Source: Gracilaria caudata
Lineage: Eukaryota; Rhodophyta; Florideophyceae; Gracilariales; Gracilariaceae
Direction: 5' to 3'
DNA length: 16,412 bases
Assembly (NCBI GenBank): GCA_030374735.1
Contig: JASCIV010000571.1
Span: 1-16,412 of the forward strand
The notes beneath the pieces are model-generated. The model was not told where the DNA came from, ran no database searches, and saw nothing but the letters and a program-made list of their open reading frames with translations. Made by a program: the position numbers and the translations under genes. Positions 1-8,383 of this stretch are shown in pieces (the stretch's first letter is position 1; every line of letters starts with the position of its first letter).

Positions 1-259
1 TCAAATCAAATAATATTCTTTGTTCAAAAACAAGGGAATGCGTTCAAGAACGAGGGCACCCCTCGGTACGACGGTACTGTACTGGTAACGTTTTAGCGTT
101 CTACCCCTGTACTGGTCACCAGTACTGTAATAGCCTGTTACTGGTCAGGAATCCTGAGGCCGTATGATACCCCGCCCCCGCCACCTCCCCGTGAACACAT
201 AAGAATAGTTCCGCCCCTTCTCTCCACTACATGCGAGAGCTTCTAAGTGTCCACACCCC
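1..259. repeat. Non-coding left edge with clustered TACTG motifs and a short palindrome
   Basis: No gene is seen here. Between about 70 and 150 the motif TACTG or TACTGG recurs at least four times, on both strands. At 109-125 two 8-base arms, GTACTGGT and ACCAGTAC, face each other across one base. Such a cluster could be the end of a mobile element, a protein-binding array or chance. No matching copy was seen elsewhere in the window, so it cannot be called a terminal repeat. Confidence 0.4.
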
Positions 260-3200
260 TTGTCTAGCATTAGTCGTACAAACGTTCCCCTACGTACGAA
301 CGCCCGAGAGAAGACGGCGCTCGGGCGTTCGCAGGACAAAAGCGAAGATGGATTTGCGTTCGTTGAACTCGGATGGCTTTCATTGCCATCATTGATCGCA
401 GAGCCCTGGGCGCTCATTGCATCTCAAAGAGGGCAATTCGCGCCAACGCCCTTACTAATTTTAGAAGTGGTGCGGTTTACACATCGTTCTCGTTTCCTCG
501 TTGAGACAAAGACGATGGGCTCAGCAGATTAGCAAATGGACAAATGAGCTCAAAGATATGGTTGTATAGTGGGTGCCGATTCCGATCTTTTCCAGATTGA
601 ACCTTTTCTGGAAGGTAAACACCAACGAGGGATACGAAGGTACGGCTTGTTTCCGCTCTTCTCTAGCCGTCGCAAAGCGACGGATCTGGCTCGCAAGCGA
701 TTGTCGAACGCTTTGAGATACGTTTGCGACACAGGGGAATCCCGATCCTTACCTCTTGTCACAACTGATGTGAACAGCTTCACATTGCACAAAGCTGGCC
801 TCTTCTTTCTACAGCATTCCACCTTCGTTTTTCGGTGCAGAAAAGTTTGCTTAACGCTTTTTCTCTAACTTTTCTCACATGAAAATGACAGGGACTGGGT
901 TTGAAGCCGTATCTGCAGCTACATCGTCTGAAAAAACTGCACGGTCTTGGATCCAGTCGCTTTACGGAAGGTCTGATCTCACCCGTGACAATCGCGGACA
1001 ATATGAAATACTGCGTGTCCGTTTTGAAGTTGGTTATTGCTAGAGACCATGTAGCCCTCGGAGTTTTGAGCGACTTTGAAAATACATTGGGAAACGATAA
1101 TGTCCAATTCTGCGCACTACAGGAAAGATTTGACCACGCCCATGTATAGGACCGGGTTAGACGCTCAAAACATAAGCTGGATACGTACGAAACGCACTTG
1201 AACAAATTTTACGAGTTCGTCACCAACCGGGTAACTCCATCAAACTATGGTTATATTTCAGAGGCGTCTACATACTCCCTGGGTACTAGTGCAAAGGATC
1301 TAAACTTTTGCACACTTGAACCACTTTACCCCATCAACAGGTGAAACGATTGCGGCGCCTCCCCCAGGCCATGGTGAAACTGCAGCACAAACATCATACA
1401 ATCGTCTCGGTTCATATTCTTCTTTTGCTCGAAACGGCTTGTTCGCAGGGGATTCTATGATGAGAGGTGTCCAAAATTTGATGAGTATAGGTCGTCAAAT
1501 GAACCCTTTTGCCCAGCACCGAAGAACGTTATTATACGAAGGGACTTCCCGCGCCGACCACCATTCAACGAGGTTTCATGTTTCAGAAGAGATATGCGCC
1601 TTTAAAGAGTGGAAATGGAAGTAGTTTTCATTTTACAGTCAGATAGGAAAGGGTATAGCCATACACCGAGTGACCTTCTTTGGGGTCGTATCTTCTTGGT
1701 AAGTTAAGAGGTTGGTGTGTGATTGCAGTTTAGGTGTCGTACATGATGTCGAGCGCTTTGCATTCAGGCGCTTGAAGTCATTTGTGCCTTTCTTTTCTTG
1801 TAATCGTTATGGAATGCATTCGGGTGATATCATTAGAAAGTGGTCTGATAGAGTGTTGGCTTTTCTTTCGAGAGGAAGGTTCTTTCCGAAGATCGCTAAG
1901 CATTACCTGTAATTAAGCTAGTGGGCTCCGAGAGAGAGAGAGAGAATATCTTTTTACGAGGGGTATGATATAAGGTCAACCCTTCCGGCCGCTCGCAATC
2001 GAAAGTGATAGAACGGACAAGCAATTATCTTTGTGGACGAAGACATGCAAGTTTATAGCACTCTCACTAGAATCTATCTCTCGAATTCGAGCGCTATCTA
2101 CCTTCACTCGCAAAAGCTAGCGCCTTCATCACAACGAAAGAGTGAAGTTGTGTTGAGGGCTTACCTTGTAGCCCTCACTCTGGAAGATCCAGGGCTTAGC
2201 AAGGGAAGAGATGTCAGGATTGGAATGGCATTCCTCCGAGAAATGGTTTTGCTAAATGACTTTGGGCCTTCGCGGAGACGGTTCCTTATGTTTGGCGGGC
2301 ATTGCATAGGGGTGCATTCGTTTGAGCTTGTGACAAAGTGCGTTCTTGATGATGAATGACTGCTGCCCGTAGCCATACGTTTCACGCTCTGTGTGTTCGG
2401 AAGGGCGCCTTATCGAACGCGAGGTTAAATCTGTCGAGTGGAATACGGTGAGGTCTAAGCTAGACGCTCCTGCGACATCATGTTCTGCTCGTATTTCCGC
2501 TTCTGTGGCAGTATGAACTCTTACAATGGTACTTGTACGTATCAATGTGCCGTCAACACTACCCGTATGAAACGCGCGCGCGTTGCGCGATGCATACGGG
2601 TCAGAAGTGGTAGTATTTCGCACCAACGCTGTCACCCGTTAAAAAAGAGATTTGCTACCGGTCTATGTGTGCCACTCTCTACAACACCTGCTTCGATTCC
2701 ACAGTGCGGAGGAGATAGATTCCACCGGTAACGTTTAGCGAGCAGCGTCACGCTGAGGTTACACTCCATCTTGCTTCCAATCGTGTGAGCGCTCAAGTTC
2801 AACAACCAATAAGCTTTACAAGTCCCAGTGCTGCTGGGGGTCCCGAGCGCGTCCGAGCAGCGGTGATTTTGTTGTTCTCACTCCCTTGTGCAGAGCGCTT
2901 GCTGCTGTCCAAAGTGGCACATGGCCAAAAACAACTTGTTCGGCAACCCATTGTTACTTATCACAACCCGACGGAGAGGGGGGTGCGGTCGCGTTTGTCA
3001 GCATGTCAAAGGGCTGCGTAGAATAGTTTTACTCTTGGTGCGGAAGCGGGGCAGTATCCTCTGGGTACAACGCCTATGGGGGGGATACCGAAGGTAGATG
3101 AGTTGTCTTGACAGCGATGGGTCTAAAATTCCCCCTCAAACAGCGTCGCTTACTTCACGAAGCACGAATTGCTGCTTAAGCAACAAATGTTGTGTGTCGA

Positions 3201-3867
3201 AATGGAGACACAGTGTCTCGATACAGCTTTATAATCATGCGGCGTGAAAATCGATCACTTCAGCGTGGTCCAAGAATCTTGCGGGACTGAATGATAATCA
3301 CCAGTGCAAGTTTGTTCGGATTCTGCATCAGAATCACCTATCCCCAAAGTGACGGAGCTAACTCCCCCAGTGGTAATCCTTTGTTAGCACTGGAGAAGAT
3401 CTATCAGACTAAGGTGTATCACATGCCCAGGCCTGCACATGGCACCGAATTGGTTCTTTGTACGGCTGTGCACCGTGCAATGGTGTTTTGACACCTTCTG
3501 ATGTTTCACAGGAAGCAATCAAAGGAATGCGTGATGTGCGCCGTGGTCAAAAACGCCACCAATGGCGAGCAACATCTACTACGGAATACTCATCACCAGC
3601 AGTAGGCATAATTTGCGAGCTGCCGCCGAAAACAGGCGTACACGTACTGTTTCTTCAAGCACTTTTGCTTACTAGTTGGAATGTGTTCCTTGCAGTATAC
3701 GTAGAAGAAGTTTAAAGTGCCCTTGCATGGGACCGAAGTTTAGCACTTGCCAAAACAACAATTGTTTAACGGCCAACCTGGCTCATGGTATCATGACTGA
3801 TTTGATATGGGTGGCGTGCTTCTCGACGAGATACCCTGAGAATTGCGCTGGATTCGAATATAACTAA
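260..3867 (+). pseudogene. Long decayed plus-strand coding region, family unknown (mobile element or dead gene)
   Basis: No complete protein is encoded, but one plus-strand frame at a time stays unusually open. Frame 2 is open at 260-868 (stops only at 530 and 548), frame 3 at 879-1043, and frame 1 to 1341 (stop at 1147). Frame 2 then runs 1316-2359 (stops at 1622, 1700, 1910, 1919, 2006, 2009), frame 3 runs 2373-2642 (TGA at 2514 and 2568), frame 1 runs 2641-3111 (TAG at 2716 and 3019), frame 3 runs 3099-3602 (stops at 3177, 3288, 3489), and frame 1 runs 3676-3867. Random DNA of this composition would give a stop about every 20 codons. Several translated pieces have ordinary protein composition. 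This pattern fits an old coding sequence with indels and point stops. I found no reverse transcriptase, integrase or DDE motif, so the family is open. Some minus-strand ORFs (780-1205, 2252-2635) are also long, which lowers confidence. Confidence 0.35.
1930..1945. repeat. (GA)8 microsatellite
   Basis: Eight perfect GA units lie inside the decayed region, between two of its in-frame stops. There is no sign of function. Confidence 0.9.
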
Positions 3868-4092
3868 CGGGCCAGCCTCTGCATTATTTGTCTATTAGGG
3901 CTGGTATTTCTGAGTTGGGGTTGATGGCTTCGAAGTGCGGTTTGTACTGATCGCCAAATGTAGGGTTATCGGGCCTTGTATGCGTGCACACAACGTGGTA
4001 TGACAGGTATAGTTCCTCGAGGGCCCAGGGGGATCTTCTTGCGAGCGGGTTTATAGAATACAACGTAACCTGCGTTTAGTTTGGAGGAACTG
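3868..4092. other. No gene seen; end of the low-GC region
   Basis: This stretch has no ORF of note on the plus strand and only short, low-complexity readings on the minus strand. It lies between the decayed coding region and the GC-rich island. Confidence 0.4.
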
Positions 4093-4287
4093 ATGGTACG
4101 AAGTACGAAGGGTATATATGAGAGAATGTATTTTGGTGCGGTATTTTTCGCTTTGCGAGAAGTGATCGAACGCAATCAATGGAATCCAGTGACAGGGGCG
4201 AACATGAGCAGAGCAGCAGCATGGGATTATAAGGTGAGGGCAGTTACGGACGGGTTGAATAGAGGAATCGGGGAATGGGTAGTTTGA
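4093..4287 (+). CDS. Short ORF of 64 aa, hypothetical, possibly the last piece of the decayed region
   Basis: The ORF starts with an ATG at 4093; the frame is closed upstream by a TAA at 4066-4068. The product has mixed, protein-like composition: an N-terminal half with aromatic and aliphatic residues around an ALREVIERNQW segment, then a RAAAWDYKVRAV segment, both able to form amphipathic helices. There is no signal peptide or membrane segment, and no known domain is recognised. GC is lower than in the secure genes and similar to the decayed DNA on its left. It may therefore be another surviving fragment of that element and not an independent gene. Chance is also possible at this length. Confidence 0.22.
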   Translation: MVRSTKGIYERMYFGAVFFALREVIERNQWNPVTGANMSRAAAWDYKVRAVTDGLNRGIGEWVV

Positions 4288-5033
4288 AGGTAGGAGCGCA
4301 AAGGATGGATTTGGCGTGGAGGCGACGTGCGGGCAAAGCAGGAGGGCAGCGCTATGGAGCTGGGCGCTTGCGGGAGATTGGCGGCGCACGGAACTGAACG
4401 CTGACGGAGCGGGACGCTGACGGAGCTCACAGTGGGAAGTGTGAGGCGGTCACGCGTGGCACTCGCGAGGCATTGCGCAAGAGGAGCTCATGCAAGCAGC
4501 AGTGGCGCAAGGCGATGAGCACAACGATGACATGGCGTTATACAGCGCAGGGGGGCGGCGTGCGCTCAACGCAGCAACGCTAAGCCAGACGAGGGGCGGG
4601 CCGGCACGTTTGAGGTGCGAGCACGACGAAGTGGGAAATGAAGGGCGGAGATACAATCTGCGCGCGGAAGCAGACGTTGGAGGAAAGAGGCGCGCGCACC
4701 GGAAAGGGTTGCGCGCCGCCCGCGTTGGCTTAGAGAGAGAGCGGCGCGGCAATGCGCGCGCGCACAGGGTTTCGGGAGAGAGGATGGGCATCGCAGATAA
4801 GATAGCGTAGCGGGAGGAGGGAGCACGAGGCACGGCGCGCGGGAGAACGGCGAGCACGCGGCGTGTGGCAGCGCGCCACGTGGAGGGAGCGCGCGTGCGC
4901 GACCGCCCATTGGATGATCGCGCGCGGGCGGCGGATGTGACGGAAAGCGCCGCCAGCGCGAACGGCGCGCGGAAACACGCCACCATGCGCGGCGCGTATC
5001 ATGTTATGTTCGGCAGTGACACGCGGCACGCGC
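4288..5033. other. GC-rich intergenic region upstream of the MYB gene
   Basis: GC and CpG content rise sharply here and stay high. The several ORFs open on both strands in this stretch look like low-stop shadows of GC-rich DNA: they are Arg/Ala/Ser-rich and overlap one another. A 13-base direct repeat, ACGCTGACGGAGC, occurs at 4398-4410 and again at 4414-4426 (16-base period). An inverted CCAAT motif (ATTGG) lies near 4909. The region probably holds the MYB promoter and upstream control elements. Confidence 0.4.
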
Positions 5034-5040
5034 TTATAAA
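5034..5040 (+). promoter_or_regulatory. TATA box of the MYB gene
   Basis: TTATAAA stands alone in very GC-rich DNA, 106 bases before the MYB ATG. That would place the transcription start near 5065-5070 and give a leader of about 75-80 bases. No ATG lies between the expected start and 5146. Confidence 0.65.
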
Positions 5041-5145
5041 GCGCGGCGCGCACTTGCTTGCGCGGCTGTTGGTTTGCGTGTTTCTCGGCGCCGAGCGCGC
5101 GTCTGCTCCCCGTCCGTCCGTCTCGCGTTATCTGCGCATCGCACC

Positions 5146-5994
5146 ATGAGCGTGTCCATGCTGCTCAACGCGGCCAACGTGGTGACTGCGGCCGAACGCT
5201 GCCAGGCAATTGACCAGAAGAACGGCAGGATCCCCATCAACTTCCTGCTGTCGCGCTCCAACGAGCTGGACGACCACGTCAAGTGGCAGCTGCAGCAGCT
5301 GGCCACGCACTCGCCGTCGCTGAGCATCACGTCGCCCGCGACGGCGCAGTCGCTGGGCGCGCACACCGCGTACTCGCAGCTGACGGAGCAGCAGGCGCTG
5401 GACGACATCGACCGCGAGTCGCGGCGGCCGGCGGACGGCGGCACGCGACGCGCGGCGGCTGCAGCGGCGGCGGCTGCGGCGGCGGCGGCTGCGCGCGGCG
5501 CAAAGGGCTCGCAGACGCTGACCAAGCGCGCGATTCGAAAGGCCACGGGTAGCGTACCGACGAGCTCGCGCGGCTTGATGCAGCACAGCCACTCCACGTC
5601 GCAGGGCTCGGCGTCGACGGCAAGCGGCGCGCCGCGACGGCGGTGGAAGGAGTGGGAGGACGAGCTGCTGATGCGCGTGGTGGCGCAGCACGGGCCCACG
5701 CGGTGGAACACGCTGGCGCGGCACTTCCCGGGGCGCAACGGGCGGCAGGTGCGGCTGCGGTGGATGAACCACCTTCAGCCGTCGCTGGAGAAGCGGCCGT
5801 GGAGGCCGGAGGAGGACCGCGTGTTGATGGAGGCGCACCGGCAGCTGGGCAACAAGTGGGCGCTGATCTCCATGCGGCTGTGCGGGCGCACGGACAACAG
5901 CGTGAAGAACCGCTACAAGAGCATTGTGCGGCGCGCCGCGCGCGAGGCCAAGGCGCGCACCAGGCAGCACGACAGGCACCCGCCGCGCCCGTGA
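5146..5994 (+). CDS. R2R3-type MYB transcription factor
   Basis: The product is 282 aa, single exon, and a nuclear sequence-specific DNA-binding protein by family. The ATG at 5146 has a good context (GCACCATGAG) and follows the TATA box; the longer open frame from 5074 has no better ATG. Residues 1-100 show no known domain. Residues 103-116 are 14 alanines written with mixed GCG/GCT/GCA codons. Two MYB repeats close the protein: R2 at about 166-212 with W167, W187 and W206, and R3 at about 218-263 with W219, W238 and Y257 in place of the third Trp. The R3 recognition helix reads GRTDNSVKNRYKS, close to the canonical form. In R2 the usual QCRxRW is QVRLRW, so the conserved redox-sensitive Cys is Val202. 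A short basic tail follows. GC at third codon positions is very high. Target genes cannot be inferred. Confidence 0.93.
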   Translation: MSVSMLLNAANVVTAAERCQAIDQKNGRIPINFLLSRSNELDDHVKWQLQQLATHSPSLSITSPATAQSLGAHTAYSQLTEQQALDDIDRESRRPADGGTRRAAAAAAAAAAAAAARGAKGSQTLTKRAIRKATGSVPTSSRGLMQHSHSTSQGSASTASGAPRRRWKEWEDELLMRVVAQHGPTRWNTLARHFPGRNGRQVRLRWMNHLQPSLEKRPWRPEEDRVLMEAHRQLGNKWALISMRLCGRTDNSVKNRYKSIVRRAAREAKARTRQHDRHPPRP

Positions 5995-6156
5995 TATCTC
6001 ATCGTATCTTTGAGATACAGTCCTTTTCTTTTTGGCACGCTTCTCCGTGCAACTCTTCGTCATGCGTGGTACAGCTGTCCGCGTGCCACACGTGTTCCGC
6101 GTGGCGCACGCGTGGCGCGCGCGCGCCGCTGGCCGCATTTTTGCTCGTGTTCGTTT

Positions 6157-6186
6157 CGCCCCGTTTCGCTTCGCCCCGTTTCGCTT
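6157..6186. repeat. Two perfect 15-base tandem units in the MYB 3' region
   Basis: The unit CGCCCCGTTTCGCTT occurs at 6157-6171 and 6172-6186. Degraded, similar TTCGC-rich sequence flanks it to about 6225. It lies downstream of the MYB stop, probably in the 3' UTR. Confidence 0.75.
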
Positions 6187-6269
6187 CGCACCCTTGCCTT
6201 TTCGCTGCGCACTTCGCTTCGCCCCCAGTAGGTCTGTTAGACGGTTAACTCGCGCCCGTGGCGCGCGCT

Positions 6270-6292
6270 TGTAAAGTTATATATTATGTAAT
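6270..6292 (+). terminator. Candidate polyadenylation region of the MYB gene (TGTAAAG and TGTAAT)
   Basis: Two TGTAA motifs (6270 and 6287) sit in the only AT-rich patch after the MYB stop, 276 bases downstream. TGTAA is the known poly(A) signal of green algae. No AATAAA is present here. The same patch contains TATATT, so it could instead be a TATA box for a plus-strand gene starting at 6376. Confidence 0.35.
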
Positions 6293-6308
6293 CCGTACCG
6301 TATCTCTA

Positions 6309-6869
6309 CTACGCTACCATCTGCACCTCCGCCGCGAAGCGCACGCGCCGCGTCGGTCTCTCTACGGGTCCCTCCATGCCGCCACCGTTGCGCGACCGGA
6401 ACGACAGTCGCCGCTTCACCACCGCGCCTCTCACCACGTGCGCGCCCTGCGCCGTCGGCGCGTGCGCCGCCAGCGTTGTTGTTGTTGTTGTTGATGTTGA
6501 TGCCGTTGCGGGCGCCGTTTTGGCTGCTCTGTACGGCGTCAACTTGCGCGCGGAGCAGCTCACAGCGTTATGCACGGTACCGCCCCTGGCCGAGCGGCTG
6601 CGCGCGCGACGCGCATTGCGAGACGAGTATTGCCAGAGCGAGCTGCTGGAAGTGTGCGTGCTCATGACGCACGTGGGACTCGGCGGACAGTTGGAGCCCG
6701 GTGAGAACGCAAGGCTGTTGCTGCGAATGCTGCCGACACCAACGCATCTTCGACGACGACCGGCGCGCGCCTTCTCGTCCATGTTTTCCACCAGCAGGGC
6801 AACTTTCTCCACGGCGCCTTTGAACAGCGCGTTGAGCTGCTCAAGCAGCAGCGAGTGAAACACCATCAT
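6309..6869 (-). CDS. Hypothetical 186-aa protein with coil-forming N-terminus and C-terminal RVRF motif
   Basis: The first ATG is at 6869 (two Met codons in a row, purine at -3). Residues 1-32 form a leucine-rich amphipathic helix or coil with acidic residues. The middle is Ser/Thr/Arg/Pro-rich and probably disordered, with six threonines at 127-132. Near the end lie KRRLSF (S156, a basophilic-kinase-like site) and RRVRF (RVRF at 175-178), which fits the RVxF docking motif for protein phosphatase 1; short motifs like this also occur by chance. The gene would converge on the MYB gene. The opposite strand (6376-6858) is open in the register that shares third codon positions, so GC3 cannot decide. 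I prefer the minus strand because a Thr run in disordered protein is more usual than the Val run of the plus reading, and because both ends of the minus product look structured. A spliced upstream exon is conceivable. Confidence 0.42.
   Translation of the reverse strand: MMVFHSLLLEQLNALFKGAVEKVALLVENMDEKARAGRRRRCVGVGSIRSNSLAFSPGSNCPPSPTCVMSTHTSSSSLWQYSSRNARRARSRSARGGTVHNAVSCSARKLTPYRAAKTAPATASTSTTTTTTLAAHAPTAQGAHVVRGAVVKRRLSFRSRNGGGMEGPVERPTRRVRFAAEVQMVA
6376..6858 (+). CDS. Alternative plus-strand reading of the same locus, 160 aa
   Basis: The ATG at 6376 (weak context, T at -3) follows a TATATT element at 6278-6285 by about 95 bases, a spacing like that of the MYB gene. Residues from about 58 to 118 form a convincing Leu/Glu/Arg helical segment (for example AERLRARRALRDEYC). 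The start contains a run of six valines from a GTT microsatellite and the end is a Ser-rich tail, both poor signs. No domain is recognised. It overlaps the minus-strand candidate almost fully; at most one is likely to be a gene. Confidence 0.25.
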   Translation: MPPPLRDRNDSRRFTTAPLTTCAPCAVGACAASVVVVVVDVDAVAGAVLAALYGVNLRAEQLTALCTVPPLAERLRARRALRDEYCQSELLEVCVLMTHVGLGGQLEPGENARLLLRMLPTPTHLRRRPARAFSSMFSTSRATFSTAPLNSALSCSSSSE

Positions 6870-8040
6870 TGCGCGCGGCAGCTAGCTTTTTAGCCTTGCA
6901 GCTTGTTTTGTTGCGTGGCGGTGGCGCCACATTCACCCAAACGTACAATGTACGCGGCACTGTTGAACTGTAGGGGCGCGCAAAGACAGACAGGCGCCAC
7001 ACAAACAGACAAAACGGAAACGCAAAAAAGAAGGGTTGCCGAAAACTGTAACAGTGTTGGCAATGTGCGGACGGAAGACGACACAGTGGGCGCGTGAGCG
7101 GACGCAACGGCGTGAGTGGTGAGCGCTTGTTTTTGACCACAATGGCGCTCAAGAGCTGCGAGGGTAGCGGGCGTGTTGGCAAGCGTGGGTGAGAACAATC
7201 CGCTGGCGCGGAGGCGGTTGTTAACATCATTTGCATACATGGCAGCGACGCACGCGCGTGCACGTCGCGTGACGGGACGTGACGCCGGGGGTGCGCCGAT
7301 GGAACGCGTATCGTCTTGCGCGCATTTAGGGCGTGTAACCGCGCACCGTGGGGTCTTAACTAAGTTAAGTCTTACGACTGGCAAAGCTGGCGCTTTGTGC
7401 CACACTTGTGCTGGCTGTAGCGTATAGACCCTGTATGTCACAGTACCTTCTTCCATGAGGTGCTGCTCTGCGCGCTCGCGTTTTTTACTTCTTTTCCGCG
7501 CACACAAGTGTGTGTCACCTTTTTTTTGTACCGCAGCTGATATGTGAGAAACGCGCGACTCGGGAGGTGCGCAGCCGTCATCTGCGCAACTTGGCGTTTC
7601 TCTGAGTGCTGCTGTGATTGGGTGTGGATGAATGCTGCGTGCGCAAATCATGTTTAACGCTTTCTCTTGGTTGTGTGGCGACGAGTTGTCTGTGAGCAAT
7701 GCAGTGCATACTTGCGCGCGCTGCCGGAGAACGTGCGTGAAGGCAGCCAAGTTGTGCAACCCTTTTGCAGCAACGCGAGCCCCGAAACCCTTTACATAAC
7801 CGAAACCGGAATGGCTGCATATCTTCATGTACGGCTCTTGAGATGGGAGCTTGCTCCCGAGCTTCCATTGGCATGCCACAAGCGATGTGGTACACATCAA
7901 GCATAACGTGACAGCTCGTCCACGCGGCTGTATTCTCTCATCGACAACTGATTTGCATTAGCAAAACGCCTAAATCAGCAGCCAATGTCAGCGGCGGCAG
8001 CGGCTCGAGCCATTTTGCTGTTTTCTTCCAACGCATAACA
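6870..8040. other. Region without a secure gene; one long minus-strand ORF (6890-7897)
   Basis: A 335-codon ORF with an ATG at 7897 runs on the minus strand to a TAA at 6890. Its product is rich in Cys and His, poor in acidic residues, and shows no domain; GC at third positions in its 3' third is near 60%, not raised as in the secure genes. A plus-strand ORF at 7667-7906 overlaps it with comparable quality but lacks an ATG at its start. Other structure: GGGAGC-TT-GCTCCC, a perfect inverted repeat at 7845-7858, and TTTGC-atta-GCAAA at 7952-7965. I cannot assign a function. Confidence 0.3.
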
Positions 8041-8048
8041 TTATAAAA
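8041..8048 (+). promoter_or_regulatory. TATA-like box TTATAAAA with no known gene behind it
   Basis: This is a strong TATA match. The first downstream ATG (8086) opens a 12-codon ORF; the next (8126) opens a 42-codon ORF. The CAP gene ATG is about 800 bases away, too far for a simple leader, so either a small gene or a non-coding transcript starts here. Confidence 0.4.
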
Positions 8049-8125
8049 CTCACGTCCGTGTGATACTCCTTCACTTCGTTACAAAATGAGGCGTGATGTG
8101 CACTGTAAGCGCAGCTCACTGTAAG

Positions 8126-8254
8126 ATGAAGAGTGCCCACTCGCGTGATGCCAAATCACAAGAATCTCTCGATTCGCTCATGCGATTGGCTGCGAGCACG
8201 ATGGCTGGCGCAATGAGCGTGACTGCGCAACGGGCTGGGACGGGTGCCAGCTAA
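8126..8254 (+). CDS. Small ORF of 42 aa, hypothetical
   Basis: The ATG at 8126 lies 78 bases past a TATA-like box and after a 12-codon upstream ORF (8086). The product has an N-terminal polar helix (SQESLDSLMRLAAS) followed by a small-residue and Met-rich segment. Frame 2 stays open after the stops at 8252 and 8258 as far as 8545, where it becomes Ala/Leu-repeat rich. The stops lie inside AGCTAATTTTAG, which resembles the end of an intron; a GT at 8219 would give a 42-base in-frame intron. Without that splice it is a free-standing small protein, or nothing. No family is recognised. Confidence 0.25.
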   Translation: MKSAHSRDAKSQESLDSLMRLAASTMAGAMSVTAQRAGTGAS

Positions 8255-8353
8255 TTTTAGAAGCTGATGAGCGCGGCTGTTGCATCTGCCGTGATGGCGA
8301 GTGCGTCTCAAAGCAGCACGCCGCTCGTTGTCCCGCTTCGTTCCCCTTTGGCG

Positions 8354-8383
8354 GCTCTCGCTCTCGCTCTCGCTCTCGCTCTC
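8354..8383. repeat. Five perfect GCTCTC hexamer units
   Basis: (GCTCTC)5 is followed by a further CT run to about 8396. Read on the plus strand in frame 2 it encodes alternating Ala-Leu; on the minus strand it encodes alternating Glu-Ser. It is probably a microsatellite upstream of the CAP gene. Confidence 0.85.

Noticed and set aside
3480..3720. A possible piggyBac-type C-terminal zinc motif (CVMC in frame 3, then Cys-containing stretches)
   Set aside because: The Cys spacing fits only with long gaps and stops in between, and no DDE motif or terminal repeats were found. The resemblance is too loose to name.
3840..3870. GGATTCGAAT resembling a tRNA B box
   Set aside because: No matching A box, acceptor stem or cloverleaf could be drawn around it; no other tRNA-like segment was seen.
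5128..6138. 336-codon minus-strand ORF across the MYB gene
   Set aside because: It is Arg/Pro/His-rich and antisense to a gene with clear MYB repeats; GC-rich codons leave few stops on the other strand.
5643..6248. 201-codon plus-strand ORF overlapping the MYB repeats in another frame
   Set aside because: It is an Ala/Gly/Arg-rich shadow of the MYB coding frame.
8086..8124. 12-codon ORF after the TATA box at 8041
   Set aside because: Too short to call a gene. It is noted only as an upstream ORF; joining it by GTAAG donors to the 8260 acceptor gives stops.
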